Source of the DNA: Akkermansiaceae bacterium
GTDB taxonomy: Bacteria; Verrucomicrobiota; Verrucomicrobiia; Verrucomicrobiales; Akkermansiaceae
Reading direction: 5' to 3'
NCBI GenBank assembly: GCA_022424905.1
Contig: JAKMGP010000014.1
Location: 1 to 51,549 of the forward strand
DNA length: 51,549 nucleotides
Shown here: positions 1-7,495 of the stretch, one piece after another
How positions within the stretch are numbered: the stretch's first letter is position 1
Layout: every line of letters begins with the position of its first letter
Position numbers and translations under genes: made by a program
Notes under the pieces: generated by a model
Databases searched by the model: none
What the model was told of the DNA's origin: nothing
Seen by the model: only the letters and a program-made list of their open reading frames with translations

Positions 1-415
1 AGAATCCGAGGTGCATCAGGAAGACCAGAAAGGCTGCGATAAGAACCCAAATGTTATCGACCAAGAACTGAGTGTAAAGGTTGGTCGACTTCCAAACGTT
101 ATCGTAAAGGGCCGCATTACCTTCTTCGCCAACTCCGGTCAGTTTTTCCTTCGCGGCATCACCGGTTTCTTCATCGCCAACAGCGTCAGAGATGGTTGAC
201 CAGACAGTGTTGGCATCGTCGGTAACATAGCTTTCCCAAGCAGGTGCTTTGTCTTCGTCATCACCAGCCTCGCTGGCCGCTTTGACGAACTCTTCCGTCT
301 TGGAGATGATAGTATCAAAGTCCATTGCGGCGTTTGATTCGCCGAATCCGGCGAGTAGACTGACTGTTAAGGTTAGCAGCCATGCCTTTGTCATTTTTTG
401 TGTTAGCTTTCGCAT
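1..415 (-). CDS. Ammonium transporter, N-terminal part (runs off the left edge)
   Basis: The minus strand is open from an ATG at 415 to the window edge, giving 138 codons without a stop. Residues 1-30 look like a signal peptide (RKLTQKMTK, a hydrophobic core, then GESNAA). Residues 31-118 are an acidic, soluble-looking stretch. Residues 119-138 (VDNIWVLIAAFLVFLMHLGF) closely resemble the first core membrane helix of Amt/MEP/Rh ammonium channels. Proteins of this family conduct ammonium or ammonia across the inner membrane, but the catalytic histidines would lie outside this window. The roughly 90-residue acidic insert between signal peptide and channel is unusual. A second in-frame ATG at 394 is an alternative start. 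The gene diverges from a full-length amt gene and has its own sigma-54-type promoter at 453-467, which fits control by nitrogen status. Family assignment rests on one helix plus context. Confidence 0.72.
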   Translation of the reverse strand, partial: MRKLTQKMTKAWLLTLTVSLLAGFGESNAAMDFDTIISKTEEFVKAASEAGDDEDKAPAWESYVTDDANTVWSTISDAVGDEETGDAAKEKLTGVGEEGNAALYDNVWKSTNLYTQFLVDNIWVLIAAFLVFLMHLGF

Positions 416-452
416 CTTTTTTATTGGGTTCGAGTTGAACAAGAGAGGGTGA

Positions 453-467
453 GCAACGGGTGTGCCA
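453..467 (-). promoter_or_regulatory. Sigma-54 (RpoN) promoter for the leftward ammonium transporter
   Basis: Read on the minus strand, the site is TGGCAC, five bases, then TTGC followed by T, with the GG and GC exactly ten bases apart. This matches the known -24/-12 consensus at all ten core positions. The predicted transcription start is near 441, about 26 bases before the ATG at 415. NtrC-type sigma-54 control of ammonium transporters is well established in other bacteria. Confidence 0.75.
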
Positions 468-492
468 CGCTTTGATGAGTGAAATTCATATT

Positions 493-508
493 TGGCATGA
501 AAGATGCT
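493..508 (+). promoter_or_regulatory. Sigma-54 (RpoN) promoter for the rightward ammonium transporter
   Basis: The plus strand reads TTGGCATG, four bases, ATGCT, with GG at 494-495 and GC at 506-507 exactly ten bases apart. Eight of the ten core bases (TGGCAC/TTGC) match. The predicted start is near 519, giving a leader of about 37 bases before amt. It lies back to back with the minus-strand sigma-54 site, with only 25 bases between the two elements. Confidence 0.68.
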
Positions 509-555
509 TTCTCCAAGCCGCCGGGCTGATGGTCCGGAACACAATTCGATAAATT

Positions 556-1902
556 ATGACGAAATACCGCCATTCCATGAAATCCTTCGGAGCATTCTTA
601 GCGATGCTGTTCCTTAGCTCGGGCTCTCTTTGGGCTCAGGGCGAGACTCCAATCGACACCGGCAATACAGCCTGGATGATTACTGCCACGGTTCTTGTGC
701 TGATGATGACTCTTCCTGGCTTGGCCCTTTTTTACGGCGGGTTGGTGAGATCTAAAAACGTCCTCTCGGTATTGATGCATTGTTACGCGATTGCGGCATT
801 AGCGTCGATTATGTGGGTGGTCTTCCTCTACAGCTTTGCCTTTGACGAGGATTCAGGTTTGTTGGGAGGTGGCTGGTTGGGAGGTCTTAGTAATGCGTTC
901 TTGAATGGGGTGGAGGGTAATAACTCCAATGGAGTTCCGAATACGGTGTTCGTAATGTTTCAAATGACTTTTGCCATCATCACCCCTGGTTTGATCGTGG
1001 GTGCTTTTGTAGAGAGAATGAAATTTGTTGCGGTGATGGTTTTCACTGCGTTGTGGCTGACCTTAGTTTATGCTCCCGCAGTTTTTTGGGTGTGGGCCGA
1101 TGGAGGAATCATGCTTGGTTGGGGAGCCATTGACCTTGCAGGAGGTATTGTGGTTCACGCGACTGCTGGGGTATCTGCGCTGGTCCTAGCCAAGATGATC
1201 GGGCCACGTCAGGGATTTCCTAAGCAGCTTCAGCCGCCTCATAGTCCGGGCCTTGTAATGATTGGAGCCTCTCTCCTCTGGGTGGGTTGGTTTGGTTTTA
1301 ATGCCGGTTCCCAAGGCGGAGCTAGTGGAGCGGCAGGGATGACCATGCTAGTGACTCATATTTCTGCTGCTACAGCTGCACTGGTTTGGTGCCTAGTCGA
1401 GCGGATCCAAACAGGAAAAACCGGGGTCGTTGGAATTGCGACTGGAATGGTGGCTGGATTAGCTACGATAACGCCGGCTTCAGGTCACGTTGGTCCAATG
1501 GGGGCTCTTTTGATCGGGCTTTCGGCCGGAGTCATTTGTTACTTCATGTGCGGAATTGTGCGTCACAAATTGAATATTGATGACTCACTCGATGTCTTTG
1601 CAGTGCACGGGGTGGGTGGCATTTTGGGGACGATTATGGTCGCATTTCTCGGTGCCGAAGGTGTCCTCGGAGGCTTGGGGCTCAGTGAGAATCCTGAAAC
1701 TGGTGAAACTTATTCTAGTATCGAGCAGCTTATTGTTCAGTTGAAGTCGGTGGGAATAACCGTCGTTTGGTCTGCAGTCGCAACAATCATCATTGTTACG
1801 CTTATCAAAAAGACTGTTGGTTTGCGGGTTTCGGAAGAGGTTGAGGCAGAAGGTCTAGATTCTGCTGAGCATGGTGAAACGGCATACAACTTTGATGCTT
1901 GA
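556..1902 (+). CDS. amt: Ammonium transporter (Amt/AmtB family)
   Basis: A 448-residue inner-membrane ammonium channel. Residues 1-28 form a cleavable-looking signal peptide ending LWAQ, as in E. coli AmtB. About eleven hydrophobic helices follow. The twin pore histidines are present: His201 in GGIVVHATAG and His351 in VFAVHGVGG. Asp193 in GAIDLAGG corresponds to the recruitment-site aspartate. Phenylalanines in FQMTFA and WFGFNAGS fit the gate and vestibule. Length is normal for the family. The tail (about 425-448) is acidic and presumably cytoplasmic, where a PII protein could dock, but no glnK gene is in the window. An ATG seven codons inside is an alternative start, and neither start has a clear ribosome site. 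The gene is preceded by a sigma-54-type promoter and followed by a strong terminator, so it is probably transcribed alone under nitrogen limitation. Confidence 0.96.
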   Translation: MTKYRHSMKSFGAFLAMLFLSSGSLWAQGETPIDTGNTAWMITATVLVLMMTLPGLALFYGGLVRSKNVLSVLMHCYAIAALASIMWVVFLYSFAFDEDSGLLGGGWLGGLSNAFLNGVEGNNSNGVPNTVFVMFQMTFAIITPGLIVGAFVERMKFVAVMVFTALWLTLVYAPAVFWVWADGGIMLGWGAIDLAGGIVVHATAGVSALVLAKMIGPRQGFPKQLQPPHSPGLVMIGASLLWVGWFGFNAGSQGGASGAAGMTMLVTHISAATAALVWCLVERIQTGKTGVVGIATGMVAGLATITPASGHVGPMGALLIGLSAGVICYFMCGIVRHKLNIDDSLDVFAVHGVGGILGTIMVAFLGAEGVLGGLGLSENPETGETYSSIEQLIVQLKSVGITVVWSAVATIIIVTLIKKTVGLRVSEEVEAEGLDSAEHGETAYNFDA

Positions 1903-1940
1903 TTCTAAGTTTGGGGAGTAAGATACGATTAAAGACACAA

Positions 1941-1969
1941 AGCGGGGCCCAACCGGTCCCGCTTTTTTG
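1941..1969 (+). terminator. Rho-independent terminator after amt
   Basis: AGCGGG at 1941-1946 pairs with CCCGCT at 1958-1963 around an 11-base loop, and a run of T follows. It lies 39 bases past the amt stop. Confidence 0.8.
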
Positions 1970-2245
1970 TGGATATTAGGCCTGTTTAGGATCTTCGACT
2001 TCGAGCGAGTTGGTGACAGTCTGAAAAATAAATAAACAAGCGATTTCGCCATAGAAGGTTTGGACGAGAGGCCAAATGAGAGGGCCGAAAAACGAAGGGC
2101 ATTTTGAAAAAATGTAATTTTTATACAAATGAAGTAACGCAAGTGAGAATAGCCGCGTCACACTTTGTAGATGCTTGAGTTTACATTGTGATCACGATGT
2201 TCCAGCGAAAAGCAAAGTCCCAGTCGTTTTACGAAAGACAAAACT

Positions 2246-3136
2246 ATGAAAACACCCCCCCCAACATCAACAGTCAGCTCTTCACGCTATGATGCGGACA
2301 GCAGCTTAAGGCTCTACATGCGCGAGATCAGTGATACTCCTTTGCTCACCTCAAAGGAAGAAGTCGAATTAGCAGCCCTAATCAAAAAGGGTGATCAAGA
2401 TGCCAGGACGCGAATGATTAAAGCAAACTTGCGTCTCGTCGTGAAAATTGCACAGGATTACGCAAACTATGGGCTTCCTCTTATGGATTTAATTTCTGAG
2501 GGCAATATCGGGTTAATGAAGGCTGTCGAGCGCTTTGATCCGGCAAAAGGAGGGAAACTCTCAACCTATGGTTCATGGTGGATCAAGCAATCGATCAAGC
2601 GGGCCCTTGCCAACCAAAGTAAGACGATCCGCCTTCCAGTTCACATGGTGGATAAAATTGCGAAATTGCGTCGTGTCATGACTCTGCTCGCCGAATCTTA
2701 TGGTCGCGAGCCCACCGACGAAGAATTATGCGGGGAAACTGGAATGGCTCCCAGAAAGCTCTCGCTCCTGAAACGGGCTGCACAGCGGCCAACTTCTCTG
2801 GATTCGCCTGTGGGAGACGAGGAACGCTCAAGTTTCGCGGAAATCATTGGCGATGAGCATGCAGAAAATCCTTTTGAGGTGCTTTCTGACAAAAATATGC
2901 TCAATCAGATCGATTCTCTGCTTGAGGTTCTCGATGAGCGCGAATCAAAGATTATTGAGGCCCGGTATGGTCTTTGTGGTAAAACTGCAATGACATTAGA
3001 AGAAGTTGGATGCGAATTTAAGGTCACCAGAGAGAGGATCCGCCAACTGCAAAATATTGCGCTTGATAAAATGCGGAAAAGCCTGCGTATAAGAGAGAAG
3101 CCAAAAGAGGTTTTTCTCGCGAGGAAGGCTTCTTGA
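2246..3136 (+). CDS. Sigma-70 family RNA polymerase sigma factor (RpoD/RpoS-like, no region 1.1)
   Basis: A 296-residue sigma factor that directs RNA polymerase to -10/-35 promoters. Region 1.2 begins near residue 19 (SSLRLYMREI). Region 2 follows (about 55-125), containing NLRLVVKIAQDYAN, the core-binding stretch LMDLISEGNIGLMKAVERFD and the melting/-10 recognition segment ending STYGSWWIKQSIKRAL. Region 3 spans about 130-210. Region 4 carries a helix-turn-helix (TLEEVGCEFKVTRERIRQLQ, about 250-270). The acidic region 1.1 of housekeeping RpoD is absent and the protein is about half the length of E. coli RpoD, so it is either a group 2 sigma factor or a compact primary sigma. The sequence alone does not decide which. 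It is monocistronic, with its own terminator at 3180-3211. Confidence 0.93.
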   Translation: MKTPPPTSTVSSSRYDADSSLRLYMREISDTPLLTSKEEVELAALIKKGDQDARTRMIKANLRLVVKIAQDYANYGLPLMDLISEGNIGLMKAVERFDPAKGGKLSTYGSWWIKQSIKRALANQSKTIRLPVHMVDKIAKLRRVMTLLAESYGREPTDEELCGETGMAPRKLSLLKRAAQRPTSLDSPVGDEERSSFAEIIGDEHAENPFEVLSDKNMLNQIDSLLEVLDERESKIIEARYGLCGKTAMTLEEVGCEFKVTRERIRQLQNIALDKMRKSLRIREKPKEVFLARKAS

Positions 3137-3179
3137 GGTTAGATAACACAATCCATTGCGATTGGGATCGTAGGTGTGA

Positions 3180-3211
3180 AGAGCGGCAGGGGTGACCCTG
3201 TCGCTCTTTTT
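3180..3211 (+). terminator. Rho-independent terminator after the sigma factor gene
   Basis: A 12-base-pair stem (3180-3191 with 3196-3207, one G-T pair) and a GTGA tetraloop are followed by T residues. The opposite strand has no T run after the stem, so it serves the plus strand only. Confidence 0.85.
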
Positions 3212-3237
3212 CCATGTAAATGAGGGGGCTCACGTAA

Positions 3238-3969
3238 TCATCGATTCACGGGGCGGAGCGGATGGATGCTAACTGGAACACCCGGGCTGTAGAGTTGTGA
3301 GATGGGTTCGTCTCCGACTGAGAATTTTTCCCATTCCAAAGGGGCTTTACTTTTCTTCCCTACTCTAGCCTCAGTGAATTGATAGGGTGAGTGGTGAACT
3401 TGACCACAGTGGATTTTTCCGCCCCGTGACTCTGAAAAGAGGAGGTAGCGCTCGAGGAGGAAGAATTCTAGTGACCCTGGCTCTGCCGTTTGGAAGTGAC
3501 CGGAGCCGTCGTAATCAAATACGGCTTTCTCCTCGCAATCTTTACGCTGACAGCGATAGATCGATCCTTCGGTTGACATTTGAGCATGTTGATAAGGAAG
3601 ATGGAAAAATTTACGAGCGACCTCCACCGCGATTGGTTGGTCGCAATCGAGCGAAAAAAACCAGACTCCGGGCTTCCCTCGCTCGTCGTGCACGTATGCG
3701 CGGACGTTTAATTCGAGAAAATTGGAAAGCCCTGGCATTCTTGGTAGAAAGCGTGGCCGAACCTTCCTCATAAAAAAAGGGACAAGACCGAGGTAGGTTT
3801 TCCCTTCGTGCAAATCGACAGAAAGACGATCGGGAATTCGTTTTGCGATTTCCTGTGCATCGATTTCCCAATGGAGGAAAAGGAGATTGCTCCAGGTTTG
3901 AAACATTACAGGAGAGCTTGCGGGCTTTTCGCGGACGGCGAGACGGTCCTCTAGGGTCGGAATTCTCAT
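3238..3969 (-). CDS. DUF2071 (YqjF-like) family protein
   Basis: A 243-residue soluble protein of the DUF2071/YqjF family, whose function is unknown. Recognisable family features are the opening (FQTWSNLLFLHWEI), the stretch around IPDRLSVDLHEGKTYLGLVPFFM, the NVRAYV.DERGKPGVWFFSLD core, and the late GKIHCGQVHHSPYQF segment. The open frame continues upstream to 4347, but that part overlaps thrS and is low-complexity. The ATG at 3969 gives the normal family length and starts just before conserved sequence, so it is chosen. The gene diverges from thrS across 80 bases. There is no signal peptide or membrane helix. No function should be inferred from context. Confidence 0.85.
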   Translation of the reverse strand: MRIPTLEDRLAVREKPASSPVMFQTWSNLLFLHWEIDAQEIAKRIPDRLSVDLHEGKTYLGLVPFFMRKVRPRFLPRMPGLSNFLELNVRAYVHDERGKPGVWFFSLDCDQPIAVEVARKFFHLPYQHAQMSTEGSIYRCQRKDCEEKAVFDYDGSGHFQTAEPGSLEFFLLERYLLFSESRGGKIHCGQVHHSPYQFTEARVGKKSKAPLEWEKFSVGDEPISQLYSPGVPVSIHPLRPVNR

Positions 3970-4049
3970 TGGAAGTTCATAGATACTCGCATTTCTGCTG
4001 TGAGCAACGCTTGCATTTCCTCCACTGACCTGCTTTATCTCCGCCTTCC

Positions 4050-5930
4050 ATGGCAGACGAAAAAGACCGTAAAACCCTTGAAGAGCGCCACCAGATGTCG
4101 GATCTGGAGCGCCTGCGCCACTCCTGTGCTCACGTGCTGGCGACCGCGGTTTCACGGATTTGGCCGGATGCTCAGTTTGCCGCCGGACCCCCGGTCGAAG
4201 GTGGTTTCTATTATGATGTTGATTTAGAGCATCGGATTTCGCCCGATGATTTTCCTCAGATCGAGGCTGAGATGAAGAAAGTAGTGAAGGAGAATTCTTG
4301 TTTCGAGCGAATGGTGGTGAGCCGGGACGAAGCAATGTGCTTGGCAAAGGCAGGTCGTTTGGCTGCGGTTAGTGAGCGTGAGGTCGAATCGGTGTTTAAA
4401 GTGGACCTCCTCAATGATATTCCGGAAGACGAAGAAATATCGATCTTCAAGAATGGCGATTTTTGGGATCTTTGCGCCGGTCCTCACGTGGGCCGGACTG
4501 GTAACTGTAAGGCCTTCAAGGTAATGTCAGTCGCTAGTGCGTTTTATAAAGGAGATAAAGATCAGCAATCTCTCCAGAGAATTTATGGAACTTGTTTCAA
4601 GAATCGCACGCTCCTCGACGAGCATCTTGAGCGACTTGAAGAGGCGAAAAAGCGTGATCATCGTCGCTTAGGCAAAGAGATGAATCTTTTTGCCTTCGAT
4701 GAATCGGTGGGGCAGGGCCTTCCACTTTGGAAGCCAAAAGGCGGAATCATTCGTCGTGAGCTTCAGGACTTTATTACCGAGGAGCTCGATAAACAGGGAT
4801 ATTTTCAAGTGTTTACGCCGCACATCGGCAAATTAGGTCTTTATCGAACATCTGGACATTTCCCGTATTACGAGGATAGCCAGTTTCCGCCTATCGTGGA
4901 GCGAGATGCCATGAAAAAGCTTGGGGAAGAAGGGGCGAAGTGTAGTGATTTAGTCAATTTCATCTCGACCGGTGAAATCGAGGGCTTTCTTCTCAAGCCG
5001 ATGAATTGTCCTCATCACATCAAGATTTTCGACAGTGAGCATCGTTCCTACCGTGATCTTCCGGTGCGACTCGCAGAGTTTGGAACGGTTTATCGGTGGG
5101 AACAATCTGGTGAGCTTGGCGGATTGACTCGTGTTCGTAGCTTTACTCAGGATGACGCGCACCTTTTCTGCACGCCGGAGCAGGTTGGAAAAGAAATCCA
5201 GGGTTGTCTCGGTCTCGTGAAAAAGGTCCTCAACACTCTCGGCATGAGTGATTATGGAGTCAGGCTTTCCCTTCGCGATCCAGACAGCGATAAATACGTG
5301 GGCGATCCCGAAAATTGGGATAAAGCAGAAGCAGCCCTGCGTGAAGCCGTCCAAACTCTAGGTGTTGATTACACCGAGGAGCCAGGAGAGGCCGCCTTTT
5401 ATGGCCCCAAGATCGATTTCGTGGTGAAGGACGTCATCGGCCGGGACTGGCAACTTGGGACGGTGCAGGTCGACTATAATTTGCCCGAGCGCTTTGATCT
5501 CAGCTACGTTGGCTCTGATAATAAGGCACATCGTCCGGTCATGATCCATCGCGCACCTTTTGGCTCGCTTGAACGATTTGTAGGACTTCTAATTGAGCAC
5601 TTTGAGGGCAAGTTTCCGACGTGGCTCGCTCCCGAGCAGGTGAGGATTCTTCCGATTTCCGAAAAATATTCCAAAGAAGCTGATAAGCTAGCAATGGAGC
5701 TTTCTGAGGCTGGGGCTCGTGTTTCGGTCGACCATGCAGGTGACAAAATTGGCGCCAAGATTCGCCTTGCGCGCATGGATCGAATTCCTTATCTTGCCGT
5801 TCTTGGTGCACGTGAAGTGGAAGAAAACTCCGTGAGTGTGCGCCATCGGGATCAAGGCGATCTCGGCAGTATTTCAACGAATGATTTCGTCAGTAAGATT
5901 TCCCAAGACATCTCCAGTCGATCGCTTTAA
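4050..5930 (+). CDS. thrS: Threonyl-tRNA synthetase (no TGS domain)
   Basis: Charges tRNA-Thr with threonine in the cytoplasm. The N-terminal editing domain carries its usual site, His24 and His28 (RHSCAHVLA) with Cys142 and His146 (DLCAGPH). The class II catalytic core follows from about residue 215, and the zinc ligands that select threonine are Cys320 (MNCPHH), His371 (QDDAHLF) and His500 (VMIHRAPFGS). The anticodon-binding domain occupies about 530-626. Two points are odd. The roughly 60-residue TGS domain that opens the E. coli enzyme is missing, because only about 20 residues precede the editing domain. There is also an extra charged stretch (about 283-312) just before the Cys320 motif. 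No upstream start in this frame would restore a TGS domain. It is followed by infC, as in the classic thrS-infC order, but with a gap of about 147 bases. Confidence 0.97.
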   Translation: MADEKDRKTLEERHQMSDLERLRHSCAHVLATAVSRIWPDAQFAAGPPVEGGFYYDVDLEHRISPDDFPQIEAEMKKVVKENSCFERMVVSRDEAMCLAKAGRLAAVSEREVESVFKVDLLNDIPEDEEISIFKNGDFWDLCAGPHVGRTGNCKAFKVMSVASAFYKGDKDQQSLQRIYGTCFKNRTLLDEHLERLEEAKKRDHRRLGKEMNLFAFDESVGQGLPLWKPKGGIIRRELQDFITEELDKQGYFQVFTPHIGKLGLYRTSGHFPYYEDSQFPPIVERDAMKKLGEEGAKCSDLVNFISTGEIEGFLLKPMNCPHHIKIFDSEHRSYRDLPVRLAEFGTVYRWEQSGELGGLTRVRSFTQDDAHLFCTPEQVGKEIQGCLGLVKKVLNTLGMSDYGVRLSLRDPDSDKYVGDPENWDKAEAALREAVQTLGVDYTEEPGEAAFYGPKIDFVVKDVIGRDWQLGTVQVDYNLPERFDLSYVGSDNKAHRPVMIHRAPFGSLERFVGLLIEHFEGKFPTWLAPEQVRILPISEKYSKEADKLAMELSEAGARVSVDHAGDKIGAKIRLARMDRIPYLAVLGAREVEENSVSVRHRDQGDLGSISTNDFVSKISQDISSRSL

Positions 5931-6077
5931 TGGTCGACTGTCATCCATTTGCGTGTCCCACGTATGAGAGATGGTGCTGGCATGTGCCGTTCCTCGGCTG
6001 AATTTAATCCTTTCGGATTCAGGGTGGCTTCGTGTCTGCCTGAGTTCTTCCCCTCATAACCACAACCTGCCAAGACC

Positions 6078-6767
6078 ATAGCTAAGAAGAAAAAAAAGTT
6101 CAAAAGAGCACGCCGGGATATGACCCGAGTGAACGATCGAATTCGTGCTCCTAAGATCCGTGTTGTTTACGGTGAAGATAGTCAACAGCTCGGTGTCATG
6201 ACGACTCGTGAAGCGATCGATAAGGCCAAATCAGTGGGGCTCGATCTTGTTGAGATTGCTCCCAAAGCCGATCCTCCGGTTTGCCGAATCGTGGATTATG
6301 GAAAATACAAGTATGAACAGTCTAAGCTGAAAAAAACTTCAAAGAGCAAAGGTCCGGTAAAGATGAAGGAAGTGAAATTTCGCGTCCGCACCGAGGAACA
6401 TGATTATAATATTAAGTGTGCGCGTGCTGAGAAGTTTCTTGATGAAGGTAACAAGGTTCGTGTGCAGCTTCAATTTCGTGGTCGTGAGAATGCCCACCGC
6501 GATATTGGGTTTGAGGTCATGGAGCGGGTCAAAGATGATCTTGCTGGAATGTCCCACGTTGATATGGAGCCAAAGTTAGCTGGTCGTGCGATCGGAATGG
6601 TTCTCTCACCGATTGCAGCTGAAAAGCGTGAGCGCCGTTTCATGCTATCTCACGGGGAGCTTATTCATGAGGATGAGGCTAAGGATCATGAGTTTGACGA
6701 CTCGGATGACATTGAGAAAGATGAAGGCCACGAAAGCGAAGAGAATCACGAGGAGGAAGATGATTAA
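6078..6767 (+). CDS. infC: Translation initiation factor IF-3, probable AUA start codon
   Basis: IF-3 binds the 30S subunit, prevents premature joining with 50S and rejects wrong initiator codons. The N-terminal domain (RVNDRIRAPKIRV to about the DPPVCRIVDYGKYKYE motif) and the C-terminal domain (KEVKFRVRTEEHDYNIK onward, with VQLQFRGRE) are both intact. An acidic tail of about 35 residues follows and is not part of the standard fold. The first ATG, at 6120, leaves just two residues before the conserved RVND. Upstream the frame stays open back to a TAA at 6057 and encodes a basic IAKKKKKFKRARRD, resembling the basic N-terminus of known IF-3. The only plausible initiator there is ATA at 6078. 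E. coli infC starts with AUU for autoregulation, so a non-canonical start is expected in this gene. The conservative alternative is 6120. Confidence 0.93.
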   Translation: MAKKKKKFKRARRDMTRVNDRIRAPKIRVVYGEDSQQLGVMTTREAIDKAKSVGLDLVEIAPKADPPVCRIVDYGKYKYEQSKLKKTSKSKGPVKMKEVKFRVRTEEHDYNIKCARAEKFLDEGNKVRVQLQFRGRENAHRDIGFEVMERVKDDLAGMSHVDMEPKLAGRAIGMVLSPIAAEKRERRFMLSHGELIHEDEAKDHEFDDSDDIEKDEGHESEENHEEEDD

Positions 6768-6787
6768 GATCTTCCCTAGATCCTCTG

Positions 6788-7438
6788 ATGCTTATTCTGT
6801 TTGATATCGATGGCACTTTAGTGGATGCCGGAGGCGCGGGAGTGGCCGCTCTGCAGGACGCTGCGGTTGAAGTTTTTGGTGGAGCAGGTCCGCCTCTCAA
6901 TCTCGCCGGGAGTACTGACGGTGCGATTCTCCGTGGATTTTTTGAATACTTCGGGCGTCAATACGACCCGGTAATTGAAAAGAGATTTTATCAATCCTAC
7001 TTGTCTCAAATTAGAGAAAATTTGCAAAATCCCACTTACGGAGGCCGCCTTCTCGAGGGCGTGAACACGCTCTTAGCTTCCTTGAGGGAAGAAGGTCATT
7101 TTCTAGGGCTTCTGACTGGGAATATCGAAAGGGGAGCCATGCTCAAAGTTACGCACTATGGGATCGCTGATTATTTTAGATTTGGAGCCTATGGAGATGA
7201 TCACTGGAACCGAAATAAGCTAGGTCCAATCGCTCTGGAGCGGGCCGAAAAATCGGCTGGGGTGAGATTCTCGCAGGATGAAATTCTGGTAATTGGCGAT
7301 ACTCCTAAGGATGTCGCTTGTGCCCATGCTTTTGGGGTGAAATGTGTCGCGGTAGCGACCGGTGATTTTAACGAAGAAGAACTTGTCGCCTGCGGAGCGG
7401 ATTGGACCGTTCCTAATCTTGACGAGTTTCCACTTTAA
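6788..7438 (+). CDS. HAD-family phosphatase (phosphoglycolate phosphatase-like)
   Basis: A 216-residue soluble hydrolase of the haloacid dehalogenase superfamily. Motif I is DIDGT with nucleophile Asp6 and general acid Asp8. Motif II is in GLLTGN (about 111-116). A lysine follows around NRNKLGP, and motif IV is VIGDTPKD (about 174-181). A helical cap lies between motifs I and II (about 15-90), as in the Gph/PGP-like subfamily. The substrate cannot be read from sequence; 2-phosphoglycolate or another small phosphate ester is likely. It lies 20 bases after infC and is probably co-transcribed with it. The place usually held by rpmI-rplT downstream of infC is occupied by this gene. Confidence 0.88.
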   Translation: MLILFDIDGTLVDAGGAGVAALQDAAVEVFGGAGPPLNLAGSTDGAILRGFFEYFGRQYDPVIEKRFYQSYLSQIRENLQNPTYGGRLLEGVNTLLASLREEGHFLGLLTGNIERGAMLKVTHYGIADYFRFGAYGDDHWNRNKLGPIALERAEKSAGVRFSQDEILVIGDTPKDVACAHAFGVKCVAVATGDFNEEELVACGADWTVPNLDEFPL

Positions 7439-7495
7439 AGTTGCTGGCCATAAGTGATCTTCTCCGCTCACTGGACACGTGTTTGAGATTCTTTT

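Noticed and set aside
2188..2195. Palindrome GTGATCAC upstream of the sigma factor gene
   Set aside because: Eight bases only; too short for a CRP-type site, and such palindromes are common by chance.
3387..3773. Plus-strand open frame of 128 codons inside the DUF2071 gene
   Set aside because: It is antisense to a conserved protein, Arg-rich and without any recognisable domain.
3970..4347. N-terminal extension of the DUF2071 gene into thrS
   Set aside because: The added residues are low-complexity and antisense to the conserved start of thrS.
6025..6039. A sigma-54-like TGGC...CTGC element before infC
   Set aside because: GG and GC are ten apart, but AC of TGGCAC and the first T of TTGC are wrong. 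Several such partial matches are expected by chance in this window.
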